The notes under the pieces are model-generated. The model saw only the letters and a list, made by a program, of their open reading frames with translations, had not been told where the DNA came from and ran no database searches. Position numbers and translations under genes: made by a program. 64,000 bases of DNA from Brevibacillus agri (GTDB lineage: Bacteria; Bacillota; Bacilli; Brevibacillales; Brevibacillaceae): NCBI RefSeq assembly GCF_004117055.1, contig NZ_CP026363.1, positions 1,341,001 through 1,405,000 of the forward strand. The letters are read 5' to 3'. This document shows positions 50,503 through 58,483 of this stretch, piece by piece (the stretch's first letter is position 1; each line of letters begins with the position of its first letter).

Positions 50503-51117
50503 CTAGGCAAAATATAGCTGGCTTGCCATGTAGGCGGCGACTCCCCACATGATGAGCGCAGAGACGATGTTGAGGCTGCGCAGCAAGGACCCTGACCGAT
50601 CCAGCTTGCCCATGATTCTGCCTGCCACGGACAAGCCGAAAAACCAGAGGCAGGAGACGAGGATGCAGGCGATGGTGAAGCCCCATTTTTCTGCTCCCGC
50701 ATAGCTGAGCGAGCTGGTCCCGATGACCCCGATTGTGTCGAGGATCGCGTGCGGATTGAGCAAAGAGACGGAAGCGGCGAACATCATCTGCTTTTTGGCG
50801 GAAAAGCTTGCTTTTTCCCCGTTATCCAGGCTTGGTCGGCTGCTCCAGGTCAGGTAGCCCATGTACAGCAAAAAACAAACCCCGATGACGTACAAGACGG
50901 TTTTCAGCCAGGCAACAGTCAAGACGACCAGCGAAACGCCGAGGACGGCGAGCAAAATCAGGAGCGCATCACAGGCGGCTGCCGTCAGGACGACGGGAGC
51001 AGCTCTCCACAGCGTAGGCTGTGCGGCCCCTTGGTTGAATACAAACACGTTTTGCGCACCCAGCGGCAAAATCAGCCCGAAGGCGAGCACAAACCCGTGC
51101 AAAATGGCTTCCAGCAC
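50503..51117 (-). CDS. LysE/ArgO-family amino-acid exporter
   Basis: A 204-residue protein with six helices and the family start AFGLILPLGAQNVFVFNQGA. The Asp in AACDALLILLAVLG and the N-x-H-A-x-L-D-T segment (LNPHAILDTIGVIGT) are characteristic of LysE/ArgO. It probably exports arginine, lysine or analogues. The GTG start follows AGGAGGAAGG. It is divergent from a MocR-type regulator that probably controls it. Confidence 0.88.
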   Translation of the reverse strand: MLEAILHGFVLAFGLILPLGAQNVFVFNQGAAQPTLWRAAPVVLTAAACDALLILLAVLGVSLVVLTVAWLKTVLYVIGVCFLLYMGYLTWSSRPSLDNGEKASFSAKKQMMFAASVSLLNPHAILDTIGVIGTSSLSYAGAEKWGFTIACILVSCLWFFGLSVAGRIMGKLDRSGSLLRSLNIVSALIMWGVAAYMASQLYFA

Positions 51118-51203
51118 AATTCCTTCCTCCTTTTACGATAGAAGCAAACAAAATAATGGCGCTATGGACATTATTCATGAGGAAGGGCAGAATGTCTCCA
51201 GCC

Positions 51204-51231
51204 AATTGGTTTACTCCTGGACCAACCAATT
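51204..51231. promoter_or_regulatory. Candidate MocR operator
   Basis: AATTGGT and ACCAATT form a perfect 7-base inverted repeat with a 14-base spacer in the exporter/MocR intergenic region; a TACAAT at 51234 is a possible -10 of the regulator gene. Binding is inferred. Confidence 0.55.
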
Positions 51232-51261
51232 TGTACAATAGAGCAAAGGAGAGGGGAACGG

Positions 51262-52710
51262 ATGCTGACGATTGACTGGAAGCCGGACAAATCCGGTGAC
51301 ATGCCTGTTTACGCGCAAATTGTCGCGTACATCAAAGGAAAAATTGCCGGAGGGGAGTGGCCGGTCAACAGCAAGCTGCCTACACAGCGCGCATTGGCTG
51401 CTGCCTTCGAGGTGAACCGCAGCACGGTTGTGACTGCATTGGAGGAGCTGAAAGCGGAAGGGCTGATCGAATCGACGGTCGGGAGCGGTTCGGTCATCTG
51501 CAACAACACATGGTCGCTGTTGACGACCACACCGCCGCCGGATTGGCTGGGCTATGTGCGGGCGGGCACGCACCTGCCCAATTCGCCGACGATCCAGGAC
51601 ATTAACCGTTATGAGCCAAACCCGCGCTTCATCCGCCTGGGTACAGGAGAGCTTTCGCCCGCGCTGATCCCGACGGCGGAGATGGAGGAAGTGCTTGGCG
51701 ACCTGCGGGGAAAAATGATTCAGCTCGGCTACTCCGAGCCGAAGGGGCTTTTGCCGCTGCGCGAGGCGATCAGCGCTCACCTGCGCACGCGAGGGGTCGA
51801 AGCTTCCCCGGCGTCCATTTTGGTTGTATCCGGTGCGTTGCAGGCTTTGCAGTTGATCTCGCTCGGGATTTTGCACCGTGGCTCGACGATTTTGCTGGAG
51901 CAGCCCTCGTACTTGTTTTCGCTGCCGTTATTCCAGTCGTCAGGGATGAGGCTGGCTGGCGTAGCAATGGATGGGGAAGGGATAGCGCCTGCCTCTGTCG
52001 TCCGGCAGAAGCAGCTTCATAACGGAGCGCTGCTCTATACGATCCCGGCTTTTCACAATCCGACCGGGATTTTGATGAGCGAACAGCGCAGGCGGCAGCT
52101 CATGGCCGTATGCGAACAGGAGCGGCTGCCTGTCCTGGAGGACGATGTGTACGGCGAGCTGTGGCTGGACGAGCCGGGGCCAGCGCCGCTCAAGGCGAGC
52201 GATCAGAGCGGGTTGGTGCTCTACCTTGGCAGCTTGTCGAAAACGCTTAGCCCGGGCCTGCGAATCGGCTGGATCGTCGGGCCGCAGCCTGTGATTGAAC
52301 GGCTGGCCGATGTGAAAATGCAGATTGACTACGGGTCCAGCGCCCTCTCGCAATGGGCGGCGACAGAATGGCTGACGAGCGGGCGCTATCAACGTCACCT
52401 CGAACGAATCCGCACGGCGCTCAAGGAGAGAAGAGGGCGGATGGGCGAGCTTCTCGAACGTTGGTTTTCCGACTTGGCCGACTGGCAGATGCCGCAGGGC
52501 GGCTTTTACATCTGGCTGCGTCTGCGCCAGCCCGTGTCGATGCGCAAGCTGTTTACGCAGGCGCTGGCAGAAGGCGTCCTGCTCAATCCCGGTTTCGTGT
52601 ACGACCAGACGGACAGCCAACATCTGCGCTTGTCGTATGCGTATGCGGCAGACGACGAGTTGGAGCGGGCGTTGTTTGCGGTCGCCCGGCTCTTGCGGGG
52701 CAAAGGATGA
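51262..52710 (+). CDS. MocR-type (GntR-HTH plus aminotransferase) regulator
   Basis: A 482-residue fusion. The GntR winged helix is at 12-80 (VYAQIVAYIKGKIAGGEWPV, KLPTQRALAAAFEVNRSTVV), and residues 115-480 form a fold-type-I PLP domain, with the PLP-binding Lys in YLGSLSKTLSPGLRIGW and the Asn/Pro motif in PAFHNPTGILMSEQRRRQL. MocR proteins use the PLP domain as a sensor. The divergent neighbour is an ArgO-like exporter, so an amino acid is the likely signal. GAGAGGGGAA precedes the ATG. Confidence 0.93.
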   Translation: MLTIDWKPDKSGDMPVYAQIVAYIKGKIAGGEWPVNSKLPTQRALAAAFEVNRSTVVTALEELKAEGLIESTVGSGSVICNNTWSLLTTTPPPDWLGYVRAGTHLPNSPTIQDINRYEPNPRFIRLGTGELSPALIPTAEMEEVLGDLRGKMIQLGYSEPKGLLPLREAISAHLRTRGVEASPASILVVSGALQALQLISLGILHRGSTILLEQPSYLFSLPLFQSSGMRLAGVAMDGEGIAPASVVRQKQLHNGALLYTIPAFHNPTGILMSEQRRRQLMAVCEQERLPVLEDDVYGELWLDEPGPAPLKASDQSGLVLYLGSLSKTLSPGLRIGWIVGPQPVIERLADVKMQIDYGSSALSQWAATEWLTSGRYQRHLERIRTALKERRGRMGELLERWFSDLADWQMPQGGFYIWLRLRQPVSMRKLFTQALAEGVLLNPGFVYDQTDSQHLRLSYAYAADDELERALFAVARLLRGKG

Positions 52711-52760
52711 AGGCGAGGTGACAGGCTGTTTGCGAAAAGCACAAAGCGCAAAGCTGCCAG

Positions 52761-53093
52761 TTACCAGGGTAGCCAACTGGCTTTTGCCGTCTTGCATTTC
52801 AACACGCCGGACAGCAAATACAGCAAGGAGGCAATGAGGAAAAAGAAAAATTTGTCTGCATTCATGGACAAGTACAGGCAAAGCGGCAAAGAGACGACAA
52901 AGGAAAGCAGAATGACGGGCGGCTTAACAAAGGAAGCAACCAAGCCGAGCAACGCCGGAAGCCCGAGGCAAAGAAACGTCAACACAGAACTGGGGGACTT
53001 TTCAGAAAGCAAAACGTACCACAGAACAAGGGAGCCTGCAGAAGCGAGCAGGCCGCAAAGCAAAGAGAGCCAAAACCAAAAACGGTTTTTCAC
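52761..53093 (-). CDS. Small four-helix membrane protein
   Basis: A 110-residue, very hydrophobic protein with four predicted helices (about 8-28, 38-58, 58-76, 82-98) and a short basic C-terminus. GAAGGAGGG lies 6 bases before its GTG start. No family recognised. It is next to the left end of the second ISL3 copy, 28 bases away. Confidence 0.65.
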   Translation of the reverse strand: MKNRFWFWLSLLCGLLASAGSLVLWYVLLSEKSPSSVLTFLCLGLPALLGLVASFVKPPVILLSFVVSLPLCLYLSMNADKFFFFLIASLLYLLSGVLKCKTAKASWLPW

Positions 53094-53120
53094 TTGAATC
53101 CCTCCTTCTCCAATAAATTA

Positions 53121-54463
53121 GATTCATCACCATAACCCGTGCTAGACATTGAAAAAACGCAGATGTTCCTTTATCGTGGGAGTTGTCGAGACAACCACTG
53201 AAAAGGAGGAAATCTGCGTTGTGCCTTGATTTTAGCACAGACTTTATCAGACTTCCATCATTCCATCTCACACATTGGGAAAAAACAAAGGAAACGGATT
53301 GGATCGCTGTTCTGGAACCGCATTCTGCCTGTCATCTTTGTCCGATCTGTCTCCGAGCCAGTACCAACCATGCCCGTCCTGGACGGCGTATTCTTCGTCA
53401 TCGTTTCGTTCCTGCTTGGGGGACCGTCTGGGTATCCGTTCCCGTGTATCGCCAGCGCTGTGCGAGTTGTGGGCTTACATGGACAGTGGAATGGAACGGT
53501 ATCCCGCCTCGAGGATTGGTCACCTCTGCTTTTCAAGAGATGGCGGTGGATATGTGCCGCGGCCGGGATTTGCTCTCTGTTGCCAAGCAATTGAGTGCGG
53601 CCTACTCGACACTTGAACGCTGGTACTACCAACTGGCCCCCCAACGCCTTGCTCAACCAAAAGAACATGAAGCTCCTGAAGTGGTCTGTCTGGATGAGTT
53701 TGCGTTGCAAAAAGGACATAAGTACGGCGTGAACCTCATGGATGCTCAAACCGGTCATATCTGGCAAGTCACAGAAGGACGTTCACGTGAACAGGTACGA
53801 AACGCCCTGCAGCAATGGCCCTTTCGTAAGGCTCCCCATGTAGTTGTCACGGATTTGGCTCCAGGAATGGCTGAAACAGTACGCCAGGTCTGGAAGCATA
53901 CCCTTGTGGTAGCAGATAAATTTCACGTGATCCAGCTTTTCTCGAAAGCGTTGGAAGCTACCCGAAAACGCACTCATGCTCGTGGAACACATCGTCGGGG
54001 CAGACATGAGCAACGCCTGCTCCATACGATCCCTGACAAGCTGAAGCCCGAAGAGCTTCAGGAACTGAAGATTTGGTTAGCAGAAGATCCACACCTCAAA
54101 CGACTCTACTTTGCGCTTCAAGACATAAGAACCGTGTATGCCGTTCAAAACCCAAGAGACAGGCGAGGAAGCACTTCAGAAATGGATTGACGACCATCTC
54201 TATTCTCCGACTCCTGCGGTTCGTTCCATTGCCAAAACGATTGTCCAGTGGCGAGAGCCCATTTAGAATGATTTCTCCTTTCGGGTAACGAATGCCAAGA
54301 TTGAAGGGACACACAACAAAGTGAGGGTAATCAAACGAAGAGCCTACGGCTACCGCAATCTAGAGAGATTCAAGATTCGCATTAGACTGGAGTGTAAACC
54401 GGCTACATAACTACGAAAAACTGCGATAGAGGGAGATCAAGCACGTTTTACGGTGAAGAGCTA
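53121..54463 (+). mobile_element. ISL3-family insertion sequence, copy 2 (about 1.34 kb, inactive)
   Basis: It has the same outer ends as copy 1 at 13721, the same length within a base, and the same gene order. The first 39 bases are identical to copy 1, but the coding parts have clearly diverged, so the copies are not a recent duplication. No clear target duplication was seen. Confidence 0.8.
53219..54410 (+). pseudogene. ISL3 transposase with a frameshift and a nonsense codon
   Basis: TTG start after AAAAGGAGG; zinc-finger cysteines (CPIC, CASC) and the first two catalytic Asp (VCLDEFALQKG, VVTDLAPGMAE) are intact. Near 54148-54151 one extra A in CAAAACCC shifts the frame and stops it at 54190. 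In the restored frame a TAG at about 54264 replaces the Gln codon seen in copy 1 (WRQSVQNYF against WREPI-stop-NDF). The catalytic Glu segment KIEGTHNKVRVIKRRAYG lies beyond both lesions. The full frame would give 396 residues. Confidence 0.88.
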
Positions 54464-54590
54464 AAAATTATACAATTTGGAAAAAGAAGTAAAAAGCCCC
54501 TCCACAAGAAAACGCCGCAAGCACAACAAACAGCCCCGGCCCGAATGGGAATCGGACCAGGGCTGCATCACCCATGCTGGAAAAGCCAAA

Positions 54591-54923
54591 CTATTGATAC
54601 GGAAACTGACTGGAGTAGCCGGAGAACTGCTGGTAAGCTTGCTGCAGCTTTTGCTGTTCCTCCGCTTCGAGCTTGTACCAGCCTTTTTGGAACATGAGGT
54701 TGAACGTATCGCGCGCCGACTGGTGCGTCTCGTTCAACAGTTGCAGCATGTCGCTGTACAGTTGCTGGTGGCTCATCTCGCGCACCGCGACGTTCAGGCT
54801 GTCGGTGACGTATTTGCAGGTCGCCAGACAATCGTTGAGAAAATCGCGGTCATTCATTTGCGGCCCTTTGATTTGCGGCAACTGTCCGGATTGCGGGTTT
54901 GCGATCTGGTTTTGGTTTGGCAT
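54591..54923 (-). CDS. CotF-like spore coat protein
   Basis: A 110-residue protein of the coat F group: MNDRDFLNDCLATCKYVTDS, LNVAVREMSHQQLYSDML, QLLNETHQSARDTFNLMFQK, GWYKLEAEEQQKLQQAYQQF. The helical ferritin-like pattern and Gln/Tyr-rich tail fit. It follows another CotF-like gene by 15 bases on the same strand, with GGAGGAG before the ATG; both are probably made in the mother cell late in sporulation. Confidence 0.82.
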   Translation of the reverse strand: MPNQNQIANPQSGQLPQIKGPQMNDRDFLNDCLATCKYVTDSLNVAVREMSHQQLYSDMLQLLNETHQSARDTFNLMFQKGWYKLEAEEQQKLQQAYQQFSGYSSQFPYQ

Positions 54924-54938
54924 CCTTGTTCTCCTCCC

Positions 54939-55247
54939 TTACTGCATCTGTTGTTGCTGTTGTTGGGATTGGGTCTGCGGCAAGGTCGCCATGACGGCTG
55001 TGTTGTTGTTTTGCAGGTGGGAGAGCAGCTTTTCGTAGTGCTGCTGGTGCATGCGGCCCGTTTTCTCCAGACATTGCTTCACGTCCGGGTCTGTGGCTTG
55101 CTGGGCAAAGAAATGCAGCTTTTTAAAGGCGAGCAGCTCCCAGGACAACGCATCTTTCAGGTAGCTCAAGTCTTTGGTCGTGATGACTTTGGGCGGCTCG
55201 GGAATCGGCGCTTGTTGAAAAGGCGTGGAAGACATGATGGATGGCAT
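54939..55247 (-). CDS. CotF-like spore coat protein, second gene
   Basis: A 102-residue protein: a proline-rich start (QAPIPEPPKVITTKDLSYLK), a four-helix-like core (DALSWELLAFKKLHFFAQQA, CLEKTGRMHQQHYEKLLSHL) and a poly-Gln tail. The start at 55247 has AAAGGAG 7 bases upstream, so the longer open frame is rejected. It is the first gene of the two-gene coat operon. Confidence 0.8.
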   Translation of the reverse strand: MPSIMSSTPFQQAPIPEPPKVITTKDLSYLKDALSWELLAFKKLHFFAQQATDPDVKQCLEKTGRMHQQHYEKLLSHLQNNNTAVMATLPQTQSQQQQQQMQ

Positions 55248-55322
55248 CTGATTGCTCCTTTCATGTGTGATACACGTATAGGATGGGCAACAAGACAGCA
55301 AGTAACCCTGCCTCTTTCCGCC

Positions 55323-55355
55323 AAAAAAAGAACCGATCCGAGAAAGGACCGGTTC
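55323..55355 (-). terminator. Intrinsic terminator of the P-loop/Asp23-like gene
   Basis: GAACCGGTCC pairs with GGATCGGTTC (one G-U pair), a 6-base loop, then seven T on the minus strand, directly after the stop. Confidence 0.85.
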
Positions 55356-55357
55356 CG

Positions 55358-56173
55358 CTATTTTGCAGAGGCGAGCTCCAGCGAGGCGACCTGAATGTCG
55401 ATGCTGGCCGGGGCGATGTTGAGGCAAAAGCTGGCTTCCTTGTGCAAATCTTCCTGAATGTCCCGGATCAATCGGGTCATATCCGCCAAAAAAGGCAGCT
55501 TGAGGGCCAGCGTGATCTGCAGGCGAGGCAAATCGTCGAAGGAAAAGGCAACTTTGACGACCTGGCTGACTTCTTCGTAACGGCTGCAAGCAGCCAGCGT
55601 AATTTTGCGCAGCACTTGGGGATGAATCAGGATGCGGCCGCCGGAAAAAGGCGGGTGAACCACGGTCGATTCGCCGATGACTTCCTTTTTCGAGCTGAAA
55701 ATGCGGGTGGCAGAAGCAATCAGCCGCTGCAAATAGTCTTTTTCAACCTCGACCCGCGGGATCGGGATGACGTGCCTGCCCATCGTCTCCCGCACGTAGC
55801 GCGCCGCCTCGATTTCCTGCGGCGGCTTGATGGACTCGATGGGAATGTATTCAATAGAAGCAGGAAGGTGCAGCGCCTCGACAATCCGTGTAATCATGCG
55901 CTGCGACGTACCGAGAATCAGCAAGCGTCCCGGCTGAATCTGCTCCAGGCTGCGCCGCACTTCCTCTGCGTGCTCGTCGTAGTGAAAAATCGCCCGCTTG
56001 ACCGCCTGGATTTTTGTCTTTTCGTACTTGGCGGAGGTACCAGCCACCTTGCGACCCTGGTAGATCAGGATGCCGTCGTCAATAATGGCGTCGATATTCA
56101 TGCGGTGGGCGAGTTCTAGTGCACTGGAGCTTTTTCCTGTACCACTGGTGCCGTACAAGGCGTAGATTTCCAT
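55358..56173 (-). CDS. P-loop NTPase fused to an Asp23/Gls24-like domain
   Basis: A 271-residue protein. Walker A GTSGTGKSSSALE at residues 8-20 starts an ATP-binding half, with ILGTSQRMITRIVEALHLP further on. From about residue 170 the sequence changes to an Asp23/Gls24-like module (GGRILIHPQVLRKITLAACS, YEEVSQVVKVAFSFDD, DIQEDLHKEASFCLNIAPAS). Asp23 proteins are cell-envelope-associated stress proteins in Firmicutes; joined to a P-loop domain the role is unknown. No clear Walker B was identified. The gene stands alone with its own terminator. Confidence 0.7.
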   Translation of the reverse strand: MEIYALYGTSGTGKSSSALELAHRMNIDAIIDDGILIYQGRKVAGTSAKYEKTKIQAVKRAIFHYDEHAEEVRRSLEQIQPGRLLILGTSQRMITRIVEALHLPASIEYIPIESIKPPQEIEAARYVRETMGRHVIPIPRVEVEKDYLQRLIASATRIFSSKKEVIGESTVVHPPFSGGRILIHPQVLRKITLAACSRYEEVSQVVKVAFSFDDLPRLQITLALKLPFLADMTRLIRDIQEDLHKEASFCLNIAPASIDIQVASLELASAK

Positions 56174-56308
56174 CGGATACCTCCCTCGTTAAGCTTCTCG
56201 CAAAAAATAGGGCAACGGTGCGCCTGCTTGCGTGCGCGCCCGGACATGCTTTGTTTCAACATGGTAACGCACAGGCGGCTCACGAAGCAACCATCTTTGC
56301 GAAAAGCT

Positions 56309-56328
56309 CTTACCGATACTTACCGATA
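56309..56328. repeat. 10-base tandem duplication over the proC stop codon
   Basis: CTTACCGATA occurs twice in a row; read on the minus strand the repeat contains the terminal codons YR and the TAA stop. The second unit lies in the untranslated region. Confidence 0.85.
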
Positions 56329-57162
56329 CTGCGCGCCCATTTCCCTGGCGCGCTCTGTCGCCCGCAGGATGGCTGCTGTTACCGCCTCCTGGAACCGATA
56401 CGACTCCAACACTTCCAGCCCGGCCTGCGTAGTTCCGCCAGGGCTGGTGACTTGCCTGCGCAGCAGGGCAGGCTCTGCGCGCGTCTCCAGCAGCATATGG
56501 GCCGCGCCGATCACCGTCTGGAGAGTGAGCTGACGGGCCATTTCCCGATCCAGCCCGGCTGTCGCGCCTGCTCCCATCATCGCTTCGACCAAATAATAAA
56601 TATAGGCCGGGCCGCTGCCGGACAGCCCTGTGATAATATCGAGCTCTTCTTCTGCGACTTCGTGCACGGTGCCAATCGCTTCAAACAGGCGCGTGGCGAG
56701 TGCAAGCTGCTCGGGACGCACAAACGCATTGGCACTCAGTCCTGTCGCAGACAGCCCGACAGCGGATGACGTGTTCGGCATCGTGCGAATGATCGGGCAG
56801 TCTACCCCCAGCCATTCGCCGATCAGGCTGGTAGGAACGCCTGCGATGACGGAAATAATCAGTTGGTTCGGAGAGATGGTTCCGCGCAGTTCGAGTAGCG
56901 CTTCCCCCGCGTCCTTTGGCTTGATCGCCAAAATCAAAATGTCAGATGCCCGCGCCACCGCCAGTTTATCCGTGGTGGCGTTGACCCCGTATGCGTCCGT
57001 CAACTGCTCCAGGCGCTCCGAGTTGTTGCGGTTGGTGACGAAGATGCGGTCTGCTGCGGTCAAGCCTTTTTTCAAAATCCCCGAAAGCATCGCTTCCACG
57101 ATGGAGCCTGCGCCGAGAAAGCCGATTTGTCCGGTTGTTATACTGGCTGTTTGGTTGCTCAT
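56320..57162 (-). CDS. proC: Pyrroline-5-carboxylate reductase
   Basis: A 280-residue ProC, reducing 1-pyrroline-5-carboxylate to proline with NADPH. The nucleotide motif IGFLGAGSIVEAMLSGILKKG is at residues 13-33, and the C-terminal family region SGSGPAYIYYLVEAMMGAGATAGL and QVTSPGGTTQAGLEVLE is complete. It is the third gene of proBAC, 20 bases after proA. A 10-base tandem duplication sits at its stop codon. Confidence 0.95.
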   Translation of the reverse strand: MSNQTASITTGQIGFLGAGSIVEAMLSGILKKGLTAADRIFVTNRNNSERLEQLTDAYGVNATTDKLAVARASDILILAIKPKDAGEALLELRGTISPNQLIISVIAGVPTSLIGEWLGVDCPIIRTMPNTSSAVGLSATGLSANAFVRPEQLALATRLFEAIGTVHEVAEEELDIITGLSGSGPAYIYYLVEAMMGAGATAGLDREMARQLTLQTVIGAAHMLLETRAEPALLRRQVTSPGGTTQAGLEVLESYRFQEAVTAAILRATERAREMGAQYR

Positions 57163-57182
57163 CGCTGTTTCCTCCCTTTGGA

Positions 57183-58451
57183 CTAGCGGATTTGTCCCGT
57201 TCCACGTACGACGTACTTGTAGGAAGTGAGTGCGGGCAAGCCCATCGGCCCGCGGGCGTGCAGCTTTTGCGTGCTGATCCCGATCTCGGCGCCAAAGCCG
57301 AACTCTCCGCCGTCGGTAAAGCGGGTAGAGGCGTTGTGATAGACAGCAGTTGCGTCGACAGCGGCCAAAAATTGATTCGCTGCGGCGTCGTCTTCCGTCA
57401 CGATCGCTTCGGAGTGGCCTGAGCTGTGCGCGGTTATATGCTCAATCGCTTCGGCCAGACTGTCGACTGTGCGGACAGCCAGGATGAGAGCGGAGTATTC
57501 CGTATCCCAGTCCGCCGCCTGGGCTTCGCGGAGGAGAGAAGCGAGCTCATGGTGCGCCTCTCGCGTTTTGGCGCAGACGCGCAGTTCGACTCCTTGATCG
57601 AGCAGCTTTTGCAGCAGCGCCCGCTGGTAGTCGTGCGGCCAGTTGCGGTGGAGGAGCAGCGTTTCGGCTGCGTTGCAGACCGCGGGGCGGCTTGTTTTCG
57701 CGTTGACGGCGATTGCTTCTGCCATGTCGTAGCGGGCCGCCTGATCGATATAGATGTGGCAGTTGCCTACTCCCGTTTCCAGCACAGGCACGCTGGACAG
57801 TTGCAGCACGCGCTGGATCAGACCTGCTCCGCCGCGCGGGATGATGACGTCGACCAGTCCGTTTGCGGTACATAACAGGTCGACAGAAGCATGCTCGGCA
57901 AAAGGCAGGTATTGCACAGCGGCTTCGGGTAGTTCTGTCGCTGCCAGCGCCTCGCGAATCGAGCGGGCCAGCGCGACGTTGCTGTTGACGGCGCTGTGGC
58001 TGCCGCGCAGGACGATCGCATTGCCGGTTTTCAGCGCAATCGCCGCCGCATCGACGGTGACATTCGGCCGAGCTTCGTACACCATGCCGATGACGCCAAG
58101 CGGGACGCGAATCTGTTCGATGACGAGACCATTCGGCTGCGTCCAGGAATCCATTTTTTGTCCGACAGGATCATCGAGAGCGGCCAAGGAAGCCAGGCTT
58201 TCCACGAGATCGTGTACACGCGCAGGTGTCAGGCGCAGGCGGTCGAGGTAAGAGGCGGGCTGTCCGTCAACTTCCGCCTTGGCGATATCCAGCTCGTTTG
58301 CCGCCAGGATGGTTTTTTCGTCGGCCAGCAGCTTTTCGCCGATGGCAGCCAATGCCCTGTCTTTTTCTGTACGGGTCAAGAGCGCCATTTGCCGTGAAGC
58401 CTGTTTAGCCAGCGAGAGTTGTGCATACACTTTTTCTTTCAAGCTTTCCAT
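57183..58451 (-). CDS. proA: Gamma-glutamyl phosphate reductase
   Basis: A 422-residue ProA that reduces gamma-glutamyl phosphate to glutamate semialdehyde. Seen are PLGVIGMVYEARPNVTVDAA near residue 107, the nucleotide-binding region VLRGSHSAVNSNVAL, and the catalytic Cys in KTSRPAVCNAAETLLLH. The start at 58451 has AAAGGAG; an upstream in-frame ATG at 58514 lies inside proB and is rejected. It follows proB by 32 bases. Confidence 0.96.
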   Translation of the reverse strand: MESLKEKVYAQLSLAKQASRQMALLTRTEKDRALAAIGEKLLADEKTILAANELDIAKAEVDGQPASYLDRLRLTPARVHDLVESLASLAALDDPVGQKMDSWTQPNGLVIEQIRVPLGVIGMVYEARPNVTVDAAAIALKTGNAIVLRGSHSAVNSNVALARSIREALAATELPEAAVQYLPFAEHASVDLLCTANGLVDVIIPRGGAGLIQRVLQLSSVPVLETGVGNCHIYIDQAARYDMAEAIAVNAKTSRPAVCNAAETLLLHRNWPHDYQRALLQKLLDQGVELRVCAKTREAHHELASLLREAQAADWDTEYSALILAVRTVDSLAEAIEHITAHSSGHSEAIVTEDDAAANQFLAAVDATAVYHNASTRFTDGGEFGFGAEIGISTQKLHARGPMGLPALTSYKYVVRGTGQIR

Positions 58452-58483
58452 TGTCTCCCCATCTCCTTTTCTCTCTTTCGGTT

